A DNA stretch of 64,000 nucleotides from Pontibacter sp. SGAir0037 (GCF_005491705.1 NZ_CP028092.1:3162001-3226000); one strand, 5' to 3'. Counted from the stretch's first letter, positions 1 through 8,725 are shown. Notes: generated by a model not told the origin, from the sequence alone. A program made the numbers and translations.

Positions 1-285
1 GGCATACTCCTGCTGTACTGTTTCCCTGTTCTTGTATAGCCATTCCACAAAATGCAGCGGCTCTTCAGCAAAAATACCCATCAGCCCGGCCGAGGTATTC
101 AGCAGATGCCCTTCCTCCTTTGTACCATAAGCCAGTCCGGGCCCAAACTCACGGTCTTTTTCTATTAAAACAATTTTTACATGCTCGCACTTTACAGGTG
201 AAACTATAAGCTTTAGCACAAGATGCACAAAGGTAGCAACGCCATTTGCTCCTCCGCCAACAATGGCAATGGTGGTTGAATTCAT
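1..285 (-). CDS. FAD/NAD(P)-binding protein, N-terminal part (cut by window edge)
   Basis: Only the first 95 codons are in the window; the gene continues past base 1. The protein opens with MNSTTIAIVGGGANGVATF, a dinucleotide-binding loop of the form GxGxxG/A just after the start, followed by an acidic residue at the end of the second strand (VLIEKD), as expected for FAD binding. The later stretch FGPGLAYGT followed by HLLNTSAG is typical of the NAD_binding_9 type of FAD-dependent oxidoreductase (HI0933/SidA-like relatives). Substrate cannot be told. The ATG at 285 is chosen because the Rossmann motif starts five residues later. The next gene on the same strand ends 123 bases upstream. Confidence 0.75.
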   Translation of the reverse strand, partial: MNSTTIAIVGGGANGVATFVHLVLKLIVSPVKCEHVKIVLIEKDREFGPGLAYGTKEEGHLLNTSAGLMGIFAEEPLHFVEWLYKNRETVQQEYA

Positions 286-407
286 CAGGTATCGGATATC
301 CAGTTTAAGCAACCGGTGTTAATTGCTAACATCTCTATACCTAACTACAAAGGCAGTGGTTTTGTTTATGCTTACTTAATAGAGCAGATTTGTGCGGCAA
401 AAGCACC

Positions 408-869
408 TTATTTCAGTTCCTCGAAACTGTATTTGGCATCACTCCAGAATTCATCCAGAGCGATAATGCGGGGCTTGAAAAATGAAATAAGAGCTGGCCA
501 GTCGTCTTTGTTGAAAACATTTACCTTCTCTATTTCCTTGTAAATTCTGCTGATCGTGCGGCCATTATCGTCTGTTGTATGAAGCTCCCACTCCCATTCT
601 TCCCCCAGTGTTTCGTGCAGCAGGGCTTTCAACTGCTCAAACTGTTCAAAAAAAAGTTGTTGCAGTTCCGCATCCGGATGCGTCATTTCTATACCAATGG
701 ATGCGCTTTTCTTTTCGGCCACCATTCTGAAATATAAATTCTTAAAGCCTGTTTTATAGTTAAGCCAGTTCGTTTTCATGCCTTCCGCTGAAGGATGCGG
801 TGCTATGTATTGCCCGAAGGCTGTCCAGAAAGCCTGGCGCAGTTGTGATGCTTGTTCTCTTGTGTACAT
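408..869 (-). CDS. DUF4268 domain protein
   Basis: A 153-residue soluble protein that I recognise as the DUF4268 family: it begins MYTREQASQLRQAFW, continues with a conserved block around GMKTNWLNYKTG, then IEMTHPDAELQQLFFEQF, and ends with a KDDWPALISFFKPRIIALDEFW block. The frame can be extended 13 codons to a TTG at 908, but the extension is hydrophobic and unlike the family N-terminus, so the ATG at 869 is preferred. Some DUF4268 domains lie at the end of restriction-like proteins; this one is a free-standing short version and there is no nuclease motif. Function unknown. No obvious operon partner: it is spaced from genes on both sides. Confidence 0.8.
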   Translation of the reverse strand: MYTREQASQLRQAFWTAFGQYIAPHPSAEGMKTNWLNYKTGFKNLYFRMVAEKKSASIGIEMTHPDAELQQLFFEQFEQLKALLHETLGEEWEWELHTTDDNGRTISRIYKEIEKVNVFNKDDWPALISFFKPRIIALDEFWSDAKYSFEELK

Positions 870-1284
870 GAGCGCAAAAATAAGGAAGGAAACGGATACC
901 AGTAACAAGACTCCAGCTGCACGAATTTTGTTTGGAACAAATCACCTTTCATTCAACCCTAAGAAGGAAGCACCTCTCTGTCTTCGTCCTGCTATTCGCT
1001 TTTACCAAGTTTAACGCCTAGTTGTTATCATGAAATTCATGTGATCTAACTGTGCAGCAGGCAATGGCATCCTGAAGTTTTGCATCCTGACCTGGCTCAG
1101 CCTGTAAAAGCAACCTAAAATTTTTCAATTATTTTTTTAAAAGCTGTAACCCTGCTCTGGCTGTTCCCGTATAAATAAACGGCTAAAAGTTGAAAAGTTT
1201 AATTTTCAATATAATGAGGAGGCTCCCGATGGTGGGAGCCTTTTCTATTTTAAAGCTTTCAGAAGCACGGATGCCTGCGCCTGG
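870..1284. other. 415-base gene-free region with an isolated terminator-like hairpin
   Basis: No convincing coding sequence is seen on either strand. The left half is unremarkable; the right half is AT-rich, with an A/T tract around 1125-1145 and a terminator-shaped hairpin at 1220-1244 that faces the plus strand although no plus-strand gene lies upstream. A TTGAAA and a TATAAT-like box occur just before the hairpin (about 1190-1215), but their spacing is short. Confidence 0.5.
1220..1244 (+). terminator. Rho-independent terminator-like hairpin without an upstream gene
   Basis: AGGCTCCC (1220-1227) pairs perfectly with GGGAGCCT (1234-1241) around a six-base loop, followed by TTTTC and TATTTT. 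The U tract is on the plus-strand side. The minus-strand continuation has no T run directly after the stem, so it does not serve the gntP gene on its right very well. It could end an unannotated small RNA. Confidence 0.5.
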
Positions 1285-2601
1285 CTAAACAACCGGCTCC
1301 AGCAATAGCACGCCAATCAGCCCCAGCACAGATACGATTGTTTCCATCAGAGACCAGGTGAGAATGGTTTGCGGGATCGTAAGATTAAAATACTCTTTAA
1401 ACATCCAGAAGCCAGGATCGTTGACATGCGAAAACATAAGGCTCCCGGCTCCGATGGACAAGACCATTAACTCGGGGTTGACTCCTGTAGAGGCCAGCAT
1501 GGGCAACGCTATACCAGCTCCTGTAATGGCAGCCACCGTGGCAGAGCCCAGGCAAACGCGCAGCAGCGCAGTTATTAACCAGGCAATAAACAGCGGCGAC
1601 AAAGTTGTGCCTTCTATAAGGCCGGTGATAAAGTTTCCCACCCCGCTATCCACCAGCACCTGTTTTAAAGCACCGCCTGCCCCGATAATGAGCAGAATCA
1701 TAGAAATACTTGTTACCGAATCCGTGGTGGATTTCATTAGCTCCGCCATGCTTTTACCGCGGCTTAGCCCCAACGTATACAAAGCCACTAACACAGAGAT
1801 AAGCAGCGCTATAACCGGATCTCCTATAAATTCAAACAGTTGCCTTATAGCAGAAGTAGCCGGTACAGTAATGGAAAGTACAGCAGCCGTGGCCATTAGT
1901 ATAATAGGCACCAACGCTGTTAAAATGCTGATTCCGTAGCCAGGCATCTCCTCTTCTGTAAAGTGCCGGGGAGTAAACAAATTAGCAGGTGGCTCTGCCT
2001 TCAGGTTCTTGATCATGCTGGTAAACACCGGGCCTGCCAGAATGATGGTGGGCACTGCCAGAATGAGCCCGTACAATAGCGTTAAAGCAATATCGGCTCC
2101 GAAGATAACGGCAATTGCAGTAGGGCCTGGGTGAGGCGGCAAAAAGCCATGCGTTACCGACAGGGCCGCCGCCATAGGTACGCCTACATAAAGCAGCGGC
2201 ACGCCTGCCGAAGCAGCTACTGTAAACACCAGTGGAATCAGGATAACAAAACCGGCATTGTAAAACATCGGCAAGCCTACGATAAAACCTGTCAGCACCA
2301 TTGCCCACTGCAGGTTTTTTCTTCCGAACTGCCTGATCAGCCCTTGTGTGATACGTTGTGCCGCCCCGCTTTCAGACACCAGGCTTCCCAGCATGGCACC
2401 AAAACCCAGAATTAAGACAAGCGAACCAAGTGTGTCGCCCAAACCCTTCTGCACCGATACCAGCACATCTTTTACAGCCATCCCTTCTGCTATCCCCACG
2501 CCGATTGATACCAGGATAAGAGAAATAAATGTGTTAAACTTGAAGACGATGATCAGGATGAGAAGTGCTATAATACCTGCAAAAAGGATCAGCAAAGCCA
2601 T
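1285..2601 (-). CDS. gntP: Gluconate:H+ symporter, GntP family
   Basis: A 438-residue inner-membrane protein made almost entirely of hydrophobic segments (about 12-14), the usual length for GntP permeases. Family blocks visible include LGFGAMLGSLVSESGAAQRI early on, GLPMFYNAGFVILIPL, a GFLPPHPGPTAIA loop, and near the C-terminus GSATVAAITGAGIALPML and FSHVNDPGFWMFKEYFN. These are characteristic of gluconate and related hydroxy-acid importers. The gluconokinase gene lies 171 bases upstream on the same strand, so uptake and phosphorylation of gluconate are probably co-transcribed. Exact substrate (gluconate versus idonate or another sugar acid) is inferred from this neighbour. The start is a plain ATG at 2601. 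Confidence 0.9.
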   Translation of the reverse strand: MALLILFAGIIALLILIIVFKFNTFISLILVSIGVGIAEGMAVKDVLVSVQKGLGDTLGSLVLILGFGAMLGSLVSESGAAQRITQGLIRQFGRKNLQWAMVLTGFIVGLPMFYNAGFVILIPLVFTVAASAGVPLLYVGVPMAAALSVTHGFLPPHPGPTAIAVIFGADIALTLLYGLILAVPTIILAGPVFTSMIKNLKAEPPANLFTPRHFTEEEMPGYGISILTALVPIILMATAAVLSITVPATSAIRQLFEFIGDPVIALLISVLVALYTLGLSRGKSMAELMKSTTDSVTSISMILLIIGAGGALKQVLVDSGVGNFITGLIEGTTLSPLFIAWLITALLRVCLGSATVAAITGAGIALPMLASTGVNPELMVLSIGAGSLMFSHVNDPGFWMFKEYFNLTIPQTILTWSLMETIVSVLGLIGVLLLEPVV

Positions 2602-2772
2602 AGTTTAGCGTTAAAGGGTTAGAAATTAACAGGTTTGCAGGCTTTTCCTATACCTGCCATTATTCCCGGTTCTGATTTTTATCTTAAAAGTTTATTTTGC
2701 CCGTTTGCCAGCTAAATAAACTCCAGTCCCTGAAAGGTCCGGGCTTTTGAATCGGATGTGGCTCTCCGGTTT

Positions 2773-4302
2773 TTATTTCTCCAGCGACACAACTTCTGTA
2801 AAGCAGTCTTTTAATTTCGGGTAAAGGGCTTTATATAAAGCATAGGTTTTCATGTACGTTTCGTGTGCCTGAGGATCAGGATCGAATGTTCTGATTACCT
2901 GCACCATTTTCTCCGTCACTTCCAGGCTTTCTACTTTTCCGAGCGCGTACATCCCCATAATGGCAGCGCCAAAGGCAGAGCCCTCAGGTGTTTCTGTCAG
3001 GTGCACTTTTATATTGCAGATATCGGCCAGCATCTGCACCCACATAGCAGAGCGGGCAAAACCGCCACTGGCAAAAATAGCTGTAACCGGTTCAGTTGTT
3101 TGCTCCAGGGCCTGGCATACATCATATACACTAAAAATAACACCTTCCAGCAAAGCCCTTAAAAAATGTAAGCGGGTATGGTTAAAATGAATTCCAAAGA
3201 AGCAGCCACGTGCATCCGCATCCCAGATAGGGGCACGCTCTCCCAATAAATAAGGTAAGAAAATAAGTCCTTCGGCACCGGCCGGCACAGTAGAAGCCTT
3301 ATCGCACAGCAGTACATAGGGGTCTGCATGCATGGCCAGTGCTTCTGCTATTTCCTGTTCCCCAAAGTTGTTCCTGAACCAACGCAGCACAATGCCCCCG
3401 TTATTTACGGCCCCTCCTAACACAAAATGCCGGGGAGTCAGAATATAGCTAAAAATACGTTCCTGTATATCGGTGGCGGGCCTGCTGGCCATAACCCGGA
3501 TAGCCCCGCTGGTTCCGATAGTGACAGCAGCCTGCCCCGGCCTGACAGCATTAGACCCGAGGTTTGCCAGGCAGCCATCGCTGGCACCAACTATAAAAGG
3601 TGTTGCAGGGTTTATGCCTAGATAGGCGGCATAACCTGCTTGCAGATTACGAAGCGTATAGGCAGGCGTAACAGGTTGCGAAAGCTTATCAGGAGTAATG
3701 CCGGCAACATCAAGAGCCGATGCCTGCCATTGCAGCTTGAAAATATTAAAAAGGCCTGTAGCGGAGGCAATAGAGTAATCTATTATAAATTCACCAAACA
3801 ACCGGAAGAACACATACTCTTTTATGCCGATAAACTTATGAGCTTTGCAAAAGATATCCGGCTCGTGGTCTTTAAACCAGCAGAGTTTAAGCAAGGGTGA
3901 CATGGGGTGAAGAGGTGTGCCTGTTTCCAGGTAGATCTGATGCCCCAAAGCGGTGTTCTTCAGACTTCTCACATACTCTTTACTTCTCGTATCGGCCCAT
4001 ATAATGCATTTTGTGAGCAGGTTGCCCTGTGCATCCAGTGCCATAAAGCTATGCATGGCGCTGCTAAAACTCACCCCCTCCAGCACATAGCCTTTAACGG
4101 CCAGTTCAGCCGCCACAATTTTTAAGGCATCCAATACTGCCTGAAGCACCACGTCCGGGTCTTGTTCAGCATATCCCGGCTCTGTATCCAGCAGCGGGTA
4201 TTCTATAGTATACTGGTAAAGAAAAGCGCCTGCTGCATCAAAGGCAACTGCCTTTGTACTGGTTGTGCCAATATCCATACCTACTATAGCTTCGTGCTTC
4301 AT
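2773..4302 (-). CDS. gntK: Gluconokinase, FGGY carbohydrate kinase family
   Basis: A 509-residue FGGY kinase that would convert gluconate plus ATP to 6-phosphogluconate, the entry to the pentose phosphate and Entner-Doudoroff routes. The N-terminal ATP-binding phosphate loop is DIGTTSTK (residues 10-17), and the FGGY C-terminal half carries VTIGTSGAIRV and FASGGFARSAMW (from about residue 410) then EGSAFGAAIMG. The sequence is of the Bacillus GntK (FGGY) type and not the small P-loop E. coli GntK. It is transcribed ahead of the gntP permease. No gntR-type regulator or 6-phosphogluconate dehydrogenase lies beside it. Other FGGY substrates (xylulose, glycerol) cannot be fully excluded, but the permease pairing supports gluconate. 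Confidence 0.88.
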   Translation of the reverse strand: MKHEAIVGMDIGTTSTKAVAFDAAGAFLYQYTIEYPLLDTEPGYAEQDPDVVLQAVLDALKIVAAELAVKGYVLEGVSFSSAMHSFMALDAQGNLLTKCIIWADTRSKEYVRSLKNTALGHQIYLETGTPLHPMSPLLKLCWFKDHEPDIFCKAHKFIGIKEYVFFRLFGEFIIDYSIASATGLFNIFKLQWQASALDVAGITPDKLSQPVTPAYTLRNLQAGYAAYLGINPATPFIVGASDGCLANLGSNAVRPGQAAVTIGTSGAIRVMASRPATDIQERIFSYILTPRHFVLGGAVNNGGIVLRWFRNNFGEQEIAEALAMHADPYVLLCDKASTVPAGAEGLIFLPYLLGERAPIWDADARGCFFGIHFNHTRLHFLRALLEGVIFSVYDVCQALEQTTEPVTAIFASGGFARSAMWVQMLADICNIKVHLTETPEGSAFGAAIMGMYALGKVESLEVTEKMVQVIRTFDPDPQAHETYMKTYALYKALYPKLKDCFTEVVSLEK

Positions 4303-4411
4303 GTATTCTTACTTGTTAAGATGAACTTGAAGTTTTTTTCTAAGGTAGGTAGAAAAGAGTATATAACTCAACCCTTACTTTATAAGTTTAGCTAAATAAC
4401 AGGATATTCTT

Positions 4412-4819
4412 CTATAGTGAAAATTGCTTTAACCATTGCTTGCCTTTATCCATGTCGTCGAACACCTCTGCTTTAAAAGCTGTAAGCTTGCTATAAAAAT
4501 TTGATGCCGAAGAGTCAGCAAAGGTTTCAGGTGTTGTAATCATGGCGAAATACTTTAAGCCTGCTTTTGCAGCCTGAGGAGCCCATTCATTTATAACCCA
4601 ATCCATCGAATGATCCCAGGAACCTATAATCAGGCGCGTATCGTTAAGCACACAGTTATAACCAGCCTTCTCCAGAGCAGTAGTATACGCATTTGCCCCC
4701 ATTTTAATGTTCTCTGCTGTCAGGTACCCCATCCAGTTTACATATATCCATTTGTTTAGCGCATCCTCTTCTATCGTTAAAAAAACTCTGCCAAACGGAT
4801 TTGTAAGCTCCTGTTTCAT
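4412..4819 (-). CDS. Small protein, possibly STAS/SpoIIAA-like fold
   Basis: A 135-residue soluble protein without signal peptide or membrane segments. The pattern (a strand-rich N-terminus with NKWIYVNWMGYLTAENIKMGA, a central CVLNDTRLIIGSWDHSMDWV and a C-terminal LKYFAMITTPETF) resembles the small STAS/SpoIIAA-like proteins common in Cytophagales, where a short domain reports on cell state; I cannot assign the family firmly. ATG at 4819. It stands alone, with 109 bases to gntK and 257 bases to the next, divergent gene. Function unknown. Confidence 0.7.
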   Translation of the reverse strand: MKQELTNPFGRVFLTIEEDALNKWIYVNWMGYLTAENIKMGANAYTTALEKAGYNCVLNDTRLIIGSWDHSMDWVINEWAPQAAKAGLKYFAMITTPETFADSSASNFYSKLTAFKAEVFDDMDKGKQWLKQFSL

Positions 4820-4984
4820 GTAAATATTAAAGTTTGTTAGTAGTTATTTTTTGTTTATCGCTTTAGCCAACAGTACTTGCGCCATACTGTTAAACTGTTT
4901 TTTTCTGCCCTATCCTTCCATCTGCTAAAGAACTGCATAGCTTCAGTTCTTTGGATTATTATAGGATATGCAATATAAATTTTT

Positions 4985-5002
4985 CTGTTGTACGTACAAC
5001 AG
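4985..5002. promoter_or_regulatory. 18-base perfect palindrome, possible operator
   Basis: CTGTTGTACGTACAACAG is a perfect dyad located 75 bases upstream of the ATG of the beta-barrel gene at 5077 and 165 bases upstream of the divergent gene at 4819. It has no loop and no following T run, so it is more like a protein-binding dyad than a terminator. A second, 9-base hairpin (4927-4935 with 4944-4952) lies beside it. Confidence 0.4.
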
Positions 5003-5076
5003 CTTAAGGTAGATTACCCGTTTCTTTTTTAAGAAGCCTGGTTTCTGATACTAGCCCTGATTTTAGAAATACCCTT

Positions 5077-5724
5077 ATGAAAGTAGCTTTATCTTTACTT
5101 ATATCGGCCCTGGTAACATTTCCAGGTTTGGCACAGGAAAGGTCTAAAAGAACGCACCACATTTATTTGCAGGGAGGCATTGCGGCTCCTCTGGGTGAGC
5201 TGGACCTGATGGGGCTCAGAATAGAAGGCATGATAAACGATGGTGGTATAGCAAAAATAAGCTATGCAAAAGATATTTTCAGCTTTCTGGCTGTAGGTGC
5301 TACTATAGGCAGGCGCGTTAATAGTTTTAACATTGCGGTTATGGAAGAGGCTACTTCCGGCACTGTGCTTGTTCCGCCCTGGAGAACCACTACTGCTCTG
5401 GCCGACCTTTACCTGAAACTCCCGCTAAAGCAGTTCTCCATTTATACCAGGGGATCTGTTGGCTTAGCAATGCCCAAAACCTGGCAACTGGACATTCACA
5501 CTTCTGTAGAAACAGGGAGGCTAAGTACTGTTAGAAAACCTGCGGAAGCATATAGTGCAGCCGGAGGAATTTCTTACAGAATTAACAAGCTGGAATTTGG
5601 CTTGGAAACCGATCTTCTGCTTACGAACCCTGAACTGCGACTTGATTTTGATGGAATGCAGTCGCAACAAAAGCAGTTGGTAGGCACCTGGAACAACAGC
5701 TTGCGGCTCGGATACAATTTTTAG
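5077..5724 (+). CDS. Exported protein, probable outer-membrane beta-barrel
   Basis: A 215-residue protein with a clear cleavable signal peptide (MKVALSLLISALVTFPGLAQ, cleavage after the AQ). The mature part has alternating hydrophobic/polar strands separated by Gly/Asn/Asp turns and ends in LRLGYNF, with the aromatic last residue expected of outer-membrane barrels. Family not recognised beyond the generic Bacteroidota small porin/outer-membrane beta-barrel type. It is transcribed alone, has a perfect 18-base palindrome in its upstream region (4985-5002), and is closed by a long bidirectional terminator (5726-5784). Confidence 0.72.
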   Translation: MKVALSLLISALVTFPGLAQERSKRTHHIYLQGGIAAPLGELDLMGLRIEGMINDGGIAKISYAKDIFSFLAVGATIGRRVNSFNIAVMEEATSGTVLVPPWRTTTALADLYLKLPLKQFSIYTRGSVGLAMPKTWQLDIHTSVETGRLSTVRKPAEAYSAAGGISYRINKLEFGLETDLLLTNPELRLDFDGMQSQQKQLVGTWNNSLRLGYNF

Positions 5725-5725
5725 A

Positions 5726-5784
5726 TATAAAAAGCGCACCGGCTGCAGGTCCGGATCGGGCCTGCAGCCGGTGCGCTTTTTATA
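5726..5784. terminator. Bidirectional terminator, perfect 24-base inverted repeat
   Basis: Bases 5726-5749 and 5761-5784 are exact reverse complements around an 11-base loop. Each arm ends in an A5/T5 run, so the hairpin has a U tract for transcripts from both sides. It separates the convergent genes ending at 5724 (plus) and 5793 (minus). Confidence 0.9.
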
Positions 5785-5792
5785 AAAGGAAC

Positions 5793-7025
5793 TTATAGTA
5801 TAACCGACGTATCTTCTTCTACTTTTTTCCTGCTGGCCCTGTGTTGAATGGCTGTTTTGCCGACTAATAAGATAATAAGCCCGCTCAAAGCGCAAAGCGT
5901 CATTACTATAACCATTGGCAAGGTGGTATCGTTGTGTAGCACACTTACAGCAGCGGAAACCAGTCCTCCCATGGCCATTCTGAAACTACCCAGCAATGCA
6001 GCGGCACTACCTGTATGCCTGGAAAAAGGAGCCAGCGAAAGTGCTGTGGCATTAGGGTTTGTAAGCCCCTGCCCTGTCAGGAAGATAAACATCAGTATAA
6101 TTAAAGCAGTCTTGCCATACAGGCCATACCAGGTTCCTGCTACTAAAACAATGCCTACAAATGTCTGGTAAAATAAGGTGAAGTTAACAACTTGTTCACT
6201 CCTGAATCTTTTCAGCAAGCCGTGGTTCAGCTGCGTCGATCCTATCATGGCAAACGCCAGAATGGCGAATATCCACCCGTATTCCTGCTCGCTTACACCA
6301 TAAATATTGATAAATACATCTGCCGAACCGGCAATGTAGGCAAAGGGGGCAGCAGTGGCAATGCCTCCGGCTAAGGCATAAAGCAGGAACTGCGGCTGCC
6401 CTAGCACAGTCAGAAAATTACTTATAACCGCTCTGGGCTGAAGCGATATAGTTGCGTCCGGTTCTTTGCCCTGGGGCAGCAGAAAGAAAACCCCGACTAT
6501 AATTAAAGCGGTAATCAGGGCAAGTGCTATAAAAACATAATGCCACCCAAGAGCCGTGGTTACATAGCCTCCTACTGTTGGTGCCACCATAGGCGAAACG
6601 GCAATAACAAGCGTCAGCAGCGAGAAAGCCTGTGCTGTTTTATCCACCGGAAACAAGTCCCGCACCAGCGCCTGAGCTGCCACCATACCGGCACAACCTC
6701 CGATTGCCTGCAGAAAACGCATGGTAATAAGTGCATCTATGGAAGTTGTAAAAGCGCAGCCTACAGAGGTTATCAGGTAAATAACCAGGCCAATATAAAG
6801 CGGAATTTTCCTGCCATAACGGTCCAGCAGCGGCCCGTACAGCAACTGACCGGCAGAAATACCAATCAGGTAGCTGGTTAGCGACAGCTGCACCTTATCG
6901 ATGGTCGTATTCAGGTCTTTAGCTATAGCCGGGAAACCTGGCAAATACATATCAATGGCAAAAGGACTGATAGTGGCTAAAGACCCTAGTATAAGAATTA
7001 TAGTAATGTGTTGTTTACGTGTCAT
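5793..7025 (-). CDS. Bcr/CflA family multidrug efflux transporter (MFS)
   Basis: A 410-residue 12-helix major facilitator protein. The N-terminus (LGSLATISPFAIDMYLPGFP) is the hallmark of the Bcr/CflA drug:H+ antiporter subfamily, followed by the loop 2-3 motif GPLLDRYGRKIPLY and a motif-C-like stretch in helix 5 (SPMVAPTVGGY) typical of antiporters. Also seen are FLQAIGGCAGMVAAQALVRD in helix 4 and GLTNPNATALSLAPF in the second half. It would export small drugs or metabolites (bicyclomycin, chloramphenicol or sulphonamide-like) from the cytoplasm. It is monocistronic, convergent with the barrel gene and sharing its terminator. Confidence 0.9.
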   Translation of the reverse strand: MTRKQHITIILILGSLATISPFAIDMYLPGFPAIAKDLNTTIDKVQLSLTSYLIGISAGQLLYGPLLDRYGRKIPLYIGLVIYLITSVGCAFTTSIDALITMRFLQAIGGCAGMVAAQALVRDLFPVDKTAQAFSLLTLVIAVSPMVAPTVGGYVTTALGWHYVFIALALITALIIVGVFFLLPQGKEPDATISLQPRAVISNFLTVLGQPQFLLYALAGGIATAAPFAYIAGSADVFINIYGVSEQEYGWIFAILAFAMIGSTQLNHGLLKRFRSEQVVNFTLFYQTFVGIVLVAGTWYGLYGKTALIILMFIFLTGQGLTNPNATALSLAPFSRHTGSAAALLGSFRMAMGGLVSAAVSVLHNDTTLPMVIVMTLCALSGLIILLVGKTAIQHRASRKKVEEDTSVIL

Positions 7026-7155
7026 GGATCTGAAATAAAACGCAAAGGTACAAAACCCTTGTTTAAACTTTAGTGAAAGGCAGAACCTTTACTACCAGCT
7101 GCTCCTTTGCCTAACTCCGAAAGAACGTATACGTAGCATTACCAAAAGAATTCAA

Positions 7156-7449
7156 ATGGAATTAACTGTTAAACACGATAAAAAATACCAGCAATTTACT
7201 ATAGAACTGGAGGCAGACGAAGAAGCTGAACTTGCCTATGCTTTACCTTCGGATAAAGTACTGGATTTCACACATACGTTTGTACCTGAATCTGCACGCG
7301 GCCAGGGCGTTGCCCATAAGCTTATTGAACAAGGACTTCAATTCGCTGCAGATAACGGTTTTAAAGTTATAGCCACCTGCCCCGCCGTTGCTACCTATAT
7401 AAACCGCCACCAGCAGTACCAGCACCTGCTATACCAGGAAGACGCATGA
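7156..7449 (+). CDS. Small GNAT-fold N-acetyltransferase (YjdJ type)
   Basis: A 97-residue minimal GNAT domain. The acetyl-CoA pyrophosphate loop is visible as ARGQGVAHKL (residues about 54-63), preceded by the strand DFTHTFVPES and followed by VIATCPAVATYINRH, a pattern typical of the short YjdJ-like (Acetyltransf_CG) proteins. These are a truncated, stand-alone version of the fold; substrates are generally unknown. ATG at 7156; an A-rich leader rather than a Shine-Dalgarno precedes it. Convergent with the CvpA-CAP gene across a hairpin at 7481-7534. Confidence 0.85.
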   Translation: MELTVKHDKKYQQFTIELEADEEAELAYALPSDKVLDFTHTFVPESARGQGVAHKLIEQGLQFAADNGFKVIATCPAVATYINRHQQYQHLLYQEDA

Positions 7450-7480
7450 TCGGGAATGATGAGATTTGAGAATTTGAAGA

Positions 7481-7534
7481 TTTATAACCAGGAATTAAGA
7501 AGATTTGAAAATCCTCTTAATTCCTGGTTATAAA
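7481..7534. terminator. Bidirectional hairpin between convergent genes
   Basis: Bases 7481-7500 and 7515-7534 form a perfect 20-base inverted repeat; after one mismatch the stem continues with five more pairs to a tiny loop. The arms begin and end with AT-rich runs. It lies between the GNAT gene (plus) and the CvpA-CAP gene (minus), whose stop codon follows immediately. The preceding sequence GAGAATTTGAAGATTT resembles the spacer sequence near 25463-25480. Confidence 0.75.
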
Positions 7535-8494
7535 TTAGTTTCTGAAATTCTGCGTTACCATCAGCCGGCGCGAGCCACCTTCCATAATGCCGATGCCTAC
7601 TCTGCCAAACCTCCTTTGCAGAATATTGGCACGATGACCAGGCGAATTCATCAGGCCATCATGGGCAATGGTAAGCGAGGGAGCCAGCGCCAGGTTCTCA
7701 CCAGCAGCCCGGAAAGAGATGTTGGCTTGCCGGATGCGGTAAAAAGCATCATTGCCTTCCGGTGAGTAATGGGAAAAATAACCACGGTTCAGCATATCAG
7801 CAGAATGCTGGCGGGCTACTTCCCGTAGCGCTGTGTCTGCTTCCAGGGGTTGTAAGCCATTAGCAATACGTTCTTCGTTTACCAGTTGCAGCATTTCTGC
7901 CTCCAGATCTGGCCTGGGTTTAGAATCAGCTACCCGGAAAGGTAATTCTATAAATTTTTCAGATTCCGGATCTACAGTAAGCTTTGTAAGAGTTCTTTGT
8001 GCTGCTTTATCAAACACAGGCGCTAACCGGGTTTCTACCTGATCGGTATAGGAAGCCAGGTAATTAGCGAGCCTGCTGTTCTGTACACTATCTTCTACAC
8101 TCCCGGGAAGTGGAATGGTCAGCAGAAAAACAGCCAGAATAGCAGCTGTAATCAACCCGCTAAAAAAGCCGGGTATAAGCCCCAGCACCTGGTTGCTTTT
8201 GCGGGTATGAACAGAACGAGGAAACTGCCTTACCAACAGCATACCTACGTACTGTATAATTATGCCAGCCATTATAGCTACTATAAAAAAGGAAATGGGC
8301 GGAATCCATATTTCGCTCCAATCGGTGTGCCGGCTCAGCCAGCCAGCCAGGTACGGATAGAACCGTAGCCCCAGCAGGAAGCTTCCCACCCACCTGAGCA
8401 GATCCAGCATACCAATTAAAAAGCCACGGTGCCAGCCAGTGTACAAACTGGAGAGTAGTATAAAGACAATAAATATATCTGTAAAATTGATCAT
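7535..8494 (-). CDS. CvpA-like membrane domain fused to an extracellular CAP/SCP domain
   Basis: A 319-residue two-part protein. Residues 1-150 hold four hydrophobic segments with the CvpA hallmark near the start (YTGWHRGFLIGMLDLLRWVG) and a QVLGLIPGFFSGLITAAIL segment, a domain linked in E. coli to colicin V production and envelope stress. After a roughly 50-residue polar linker, residues about 195-319 form a CAP domain: LVNEERIANGLQPLEAD, ARQHSADMLNRGYFSHYSP, AGENLA and SPGHRANIL, which carry the conserved His, Glu and His of the SCP/CAP cavity. Topology places the CAP domain outside the cytoplasm. Its role is unknown. ATG at 8494; monocistronic. Confidence 0.88.
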   Translation of the reverse strand: MINFTDIFIVFILLSSLYTGWHRGFLIGMLDLLRWVGSFLLGLRFYPYLAGWLSRHTDWSEIWIPPISFFIVAIMAGIIIQYVGMLLVRQFPRSVHTRKSNQVLGLIPGFFSGLITAAILAVFLLTIPLPGSVEDSVQNSRLANYLASYTDQVETRLAPVFDKAAQRTLTKLTVDPESEKFIELPFRVADSKPRPDLEAEMLQLVNEERIANGLQPLEADTALREVARQHSADMLNRGYFSHYSPEGNDAFYRIRQANISFRAAGENLALAPSLTIAHDGLMNSPGHRANILQRRFGRVGIGIMEGGSRRLMVTQNFRN

Positions 8495-8725
8495 AAACCT
8501 TTAACTGCTTTTTTCTGCCTGCTCCAGGCATTAGCTACTCCTACAAATACGCACAAAGTACAGCGGCAGTCAACTTCGGCTTTTACAAAATCTTTTGCCA
8601 TTTACACTTAAAATTGCAATATACTTATTATCCCTGTAGACCATTCAAGGCTATTCTTCGTACACCCTGAGAATTTGATTTTCAACAAAACAAGACTTTC
8701 AAACATTATTTAGAGGTAACACTAT

